Shown here piece by piece: positions 6,920-7,603 of a stretch of DNA of 7,603 bases (position 1 is the stretch's first letter; the number at the start of each line of letters is the position of its first letter). The notes below the pieces were generated by a model that saw nothing but the letters and a program-made list of their open reading frames with translations, ran no database searches and was not told the DNA's origin. The DNA is from Desulfuromonadaceae bacterium UBA5613. Lineage in GTDB: Bacteria > Desulfobacterota > Desulfuromonadia > Desulfuromonadales > UBA2197. Where the stretch lies: positions 19,582 to 27,184 of the forward strand of contig DIKR01000141.1 in assembly GCA_002424625.1 (NCBI GenBank), read 5' to 3'. The translations under genes were made by a program, and so were the position numbers.

Positions 6920-6949
6920 CCTATCAATAAATATTGCGTTGTAAGAACT

Positions 6950-7603
6950 TTATTTTTGCAGGTGGGCAAGGACGGCGTCGGCAACCTGGTTGGAGGCGTT
7001 GACGCAGTCGTTGAGACCGACGCCGAAGAAGGCGTTGCCGGTCAGGAATAGTCCCGGCGTCAAAGCGGCGCGACCGCGCAGTCCTTCGACGCGGCGGCTG
7101 TGGCCGACGGTGTACTGGGGGATGGCCTGGGGGTGGCGGAAGATGCGGACAAAGTCGGGGGCGGCGCTGATCCCCATGATCTCCTGCAGATCGGTGCGGA
7201 CTTTGCTCAGGACATCGCTGTCGCTGAGGTCAATGGCGCCGGGATTGGTGGCGCCGCCCATCATCGAGCGCAGCAGCACCTTCCCTTGCGGGGCGCGATT
7301 CGGGAAGATGCTTGAATCCCAGAGGGTACCGAGGGTGGCGCGTCCCTCTTTTTTGGCAATGAGATAGCCAAAGGCGTCAAGGTTGCGGGAAATCTTTTCC
7401 CGCTCATAGCCACAGCAGATGACGTTCATCGGCGCATAAAGGATCTCGCGGAGGATCCGTGCCATCTCGGCATCGAAGTTGTCGGTTATCTTGGCCAGGG
7501 CATAAGCGGGGGCGGCAAAGATGACGATTTCGCTGCTGACGCTGCTGCCGTCAACGAGGGTCAATTCGAAGCCGTCGCTTTGACGGCGGATCGCTGTCAC
7601 GGT
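6950..7603 (-). CDS. hemG: Protoporphyrinogen oxidase, HemY type (C-terminal part; gene runs off the window)
   Basis: The minus-strand frame is open from the window edge to TAA at 6950-6952 and gives the last 217 residues of a flavoprotein. Family motifs are VIFAAPAYALA, YAPMNVICCGYERE, FGYLIAKKEGRATLGTLWDSS, FPNRAPQGKVLLRSMMGGA, HPQAIPQYTVGH and the C-terminal FAD-binding segment PGLFLTGNAFFGVGLNDCV. These mark the oxygen-type (HemY/PPOX) protoporphyrinogen oxidase, which oxidises protoporphyrinogen IX to protoporphyrin IX in the penultimate step of haem synthesis. Bacterial members of this family are often named hemG or hemY; it is not the flavodoxin-like E. coli HemG. A GTG at 7598-7600 is an internal codon, not the start: the N-terminal dinucleotide-binding fold of this roughly 450-480-residue family is missing and must lie beyond position 7603. 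The gene converges on the cardiolipin synthase gene and ends at its own terminator. Confidence 0.93.
   Translation of the reverse strand, partial: TVTAIRRQSDGFELTLVDGSSVSSEIVIFAAPAYALAKITDNFDAEMARILREILYAPMNVICCGYEREKISRNLDAFGYLIAKKEGRATLGTLWDSSIFPNRAPQGKVLLRSMMGGATNPGAIDLSDSDVLSKVRTDLQEIMGISAAPDFVRIFRHPQAIPQYTVGHSRRVEGLRGRAALTPGLFLTGNAFFGVGLNDCVNASNQVADAVLAHLQK

Overview
This 7.6 kb window comes from a Gram-negative bacterial chromosome of moderately high GC. The predicted proteins (a soluble HDOD-GAF histidine kinase, a REC-PAS-GGDEF-EAL regulator and a HemY-type protoporphyrinogen oxidase) look most like the Desulfuromonadales/Geobacter group of former Deltaproteobacteria. This placement is an inference from protein style and was not tested by a search.

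Layout. Positions 1-71 hold the last codons of an unidentified + strand gene whose stop overlaps the next start (ATGA at 68-71). Next come two signalling genes that look co-transcribed. The first is a cytoplasmic histidine kinase with an N-terminal HDOD domain and a GAF-like domain (68-2143). After 40 bases follows a response regulator with REC, PAS, GGDEF and EAL domains (2184-4367), with every catalytic motif of both c-di-GMP enzyme domains present. Downstream on the same strand are a fold-type I PLP aminotransferase (best start a TTG at 4446, preceded by a strong ribosome binding site; ends 5612) and a two-HKD cardiolipin synthase/phospholipase D (5682-6866). An intrinsic terminator at 6896-6919, oriented for the minus strand, separates these from the convergent 3' part of a protoporphyrinogen oxidase gene (6950 to beyond the window edge).

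How the genes may work together. The kinase and regulator form a plausible cognate pair: the kinase has H-box, N, G1 and G2 motifs but no receiver, and the next gene starts with an intact receiver. The pair would convert a cytoplasmic signal into a change in c-di-GMP. The unseen upstream gene may be translationally coupled to it. The aminotransferase and cardiolipin synthase lie in the same direction with short gaps and no clear terminator before them, so read-through is possible, but nothing in the sequence links them functionally to the signalling pair.

No tRNA, rRNA, CRISPR array, insertion sequence or phage gene was seen. No gap between genes exceeds 85 bases. The most unusual non-protein signal is a perfect 12-bp inverted repeat inside the kinase gene that reads like an intrinsic terminator for antisense transcription.
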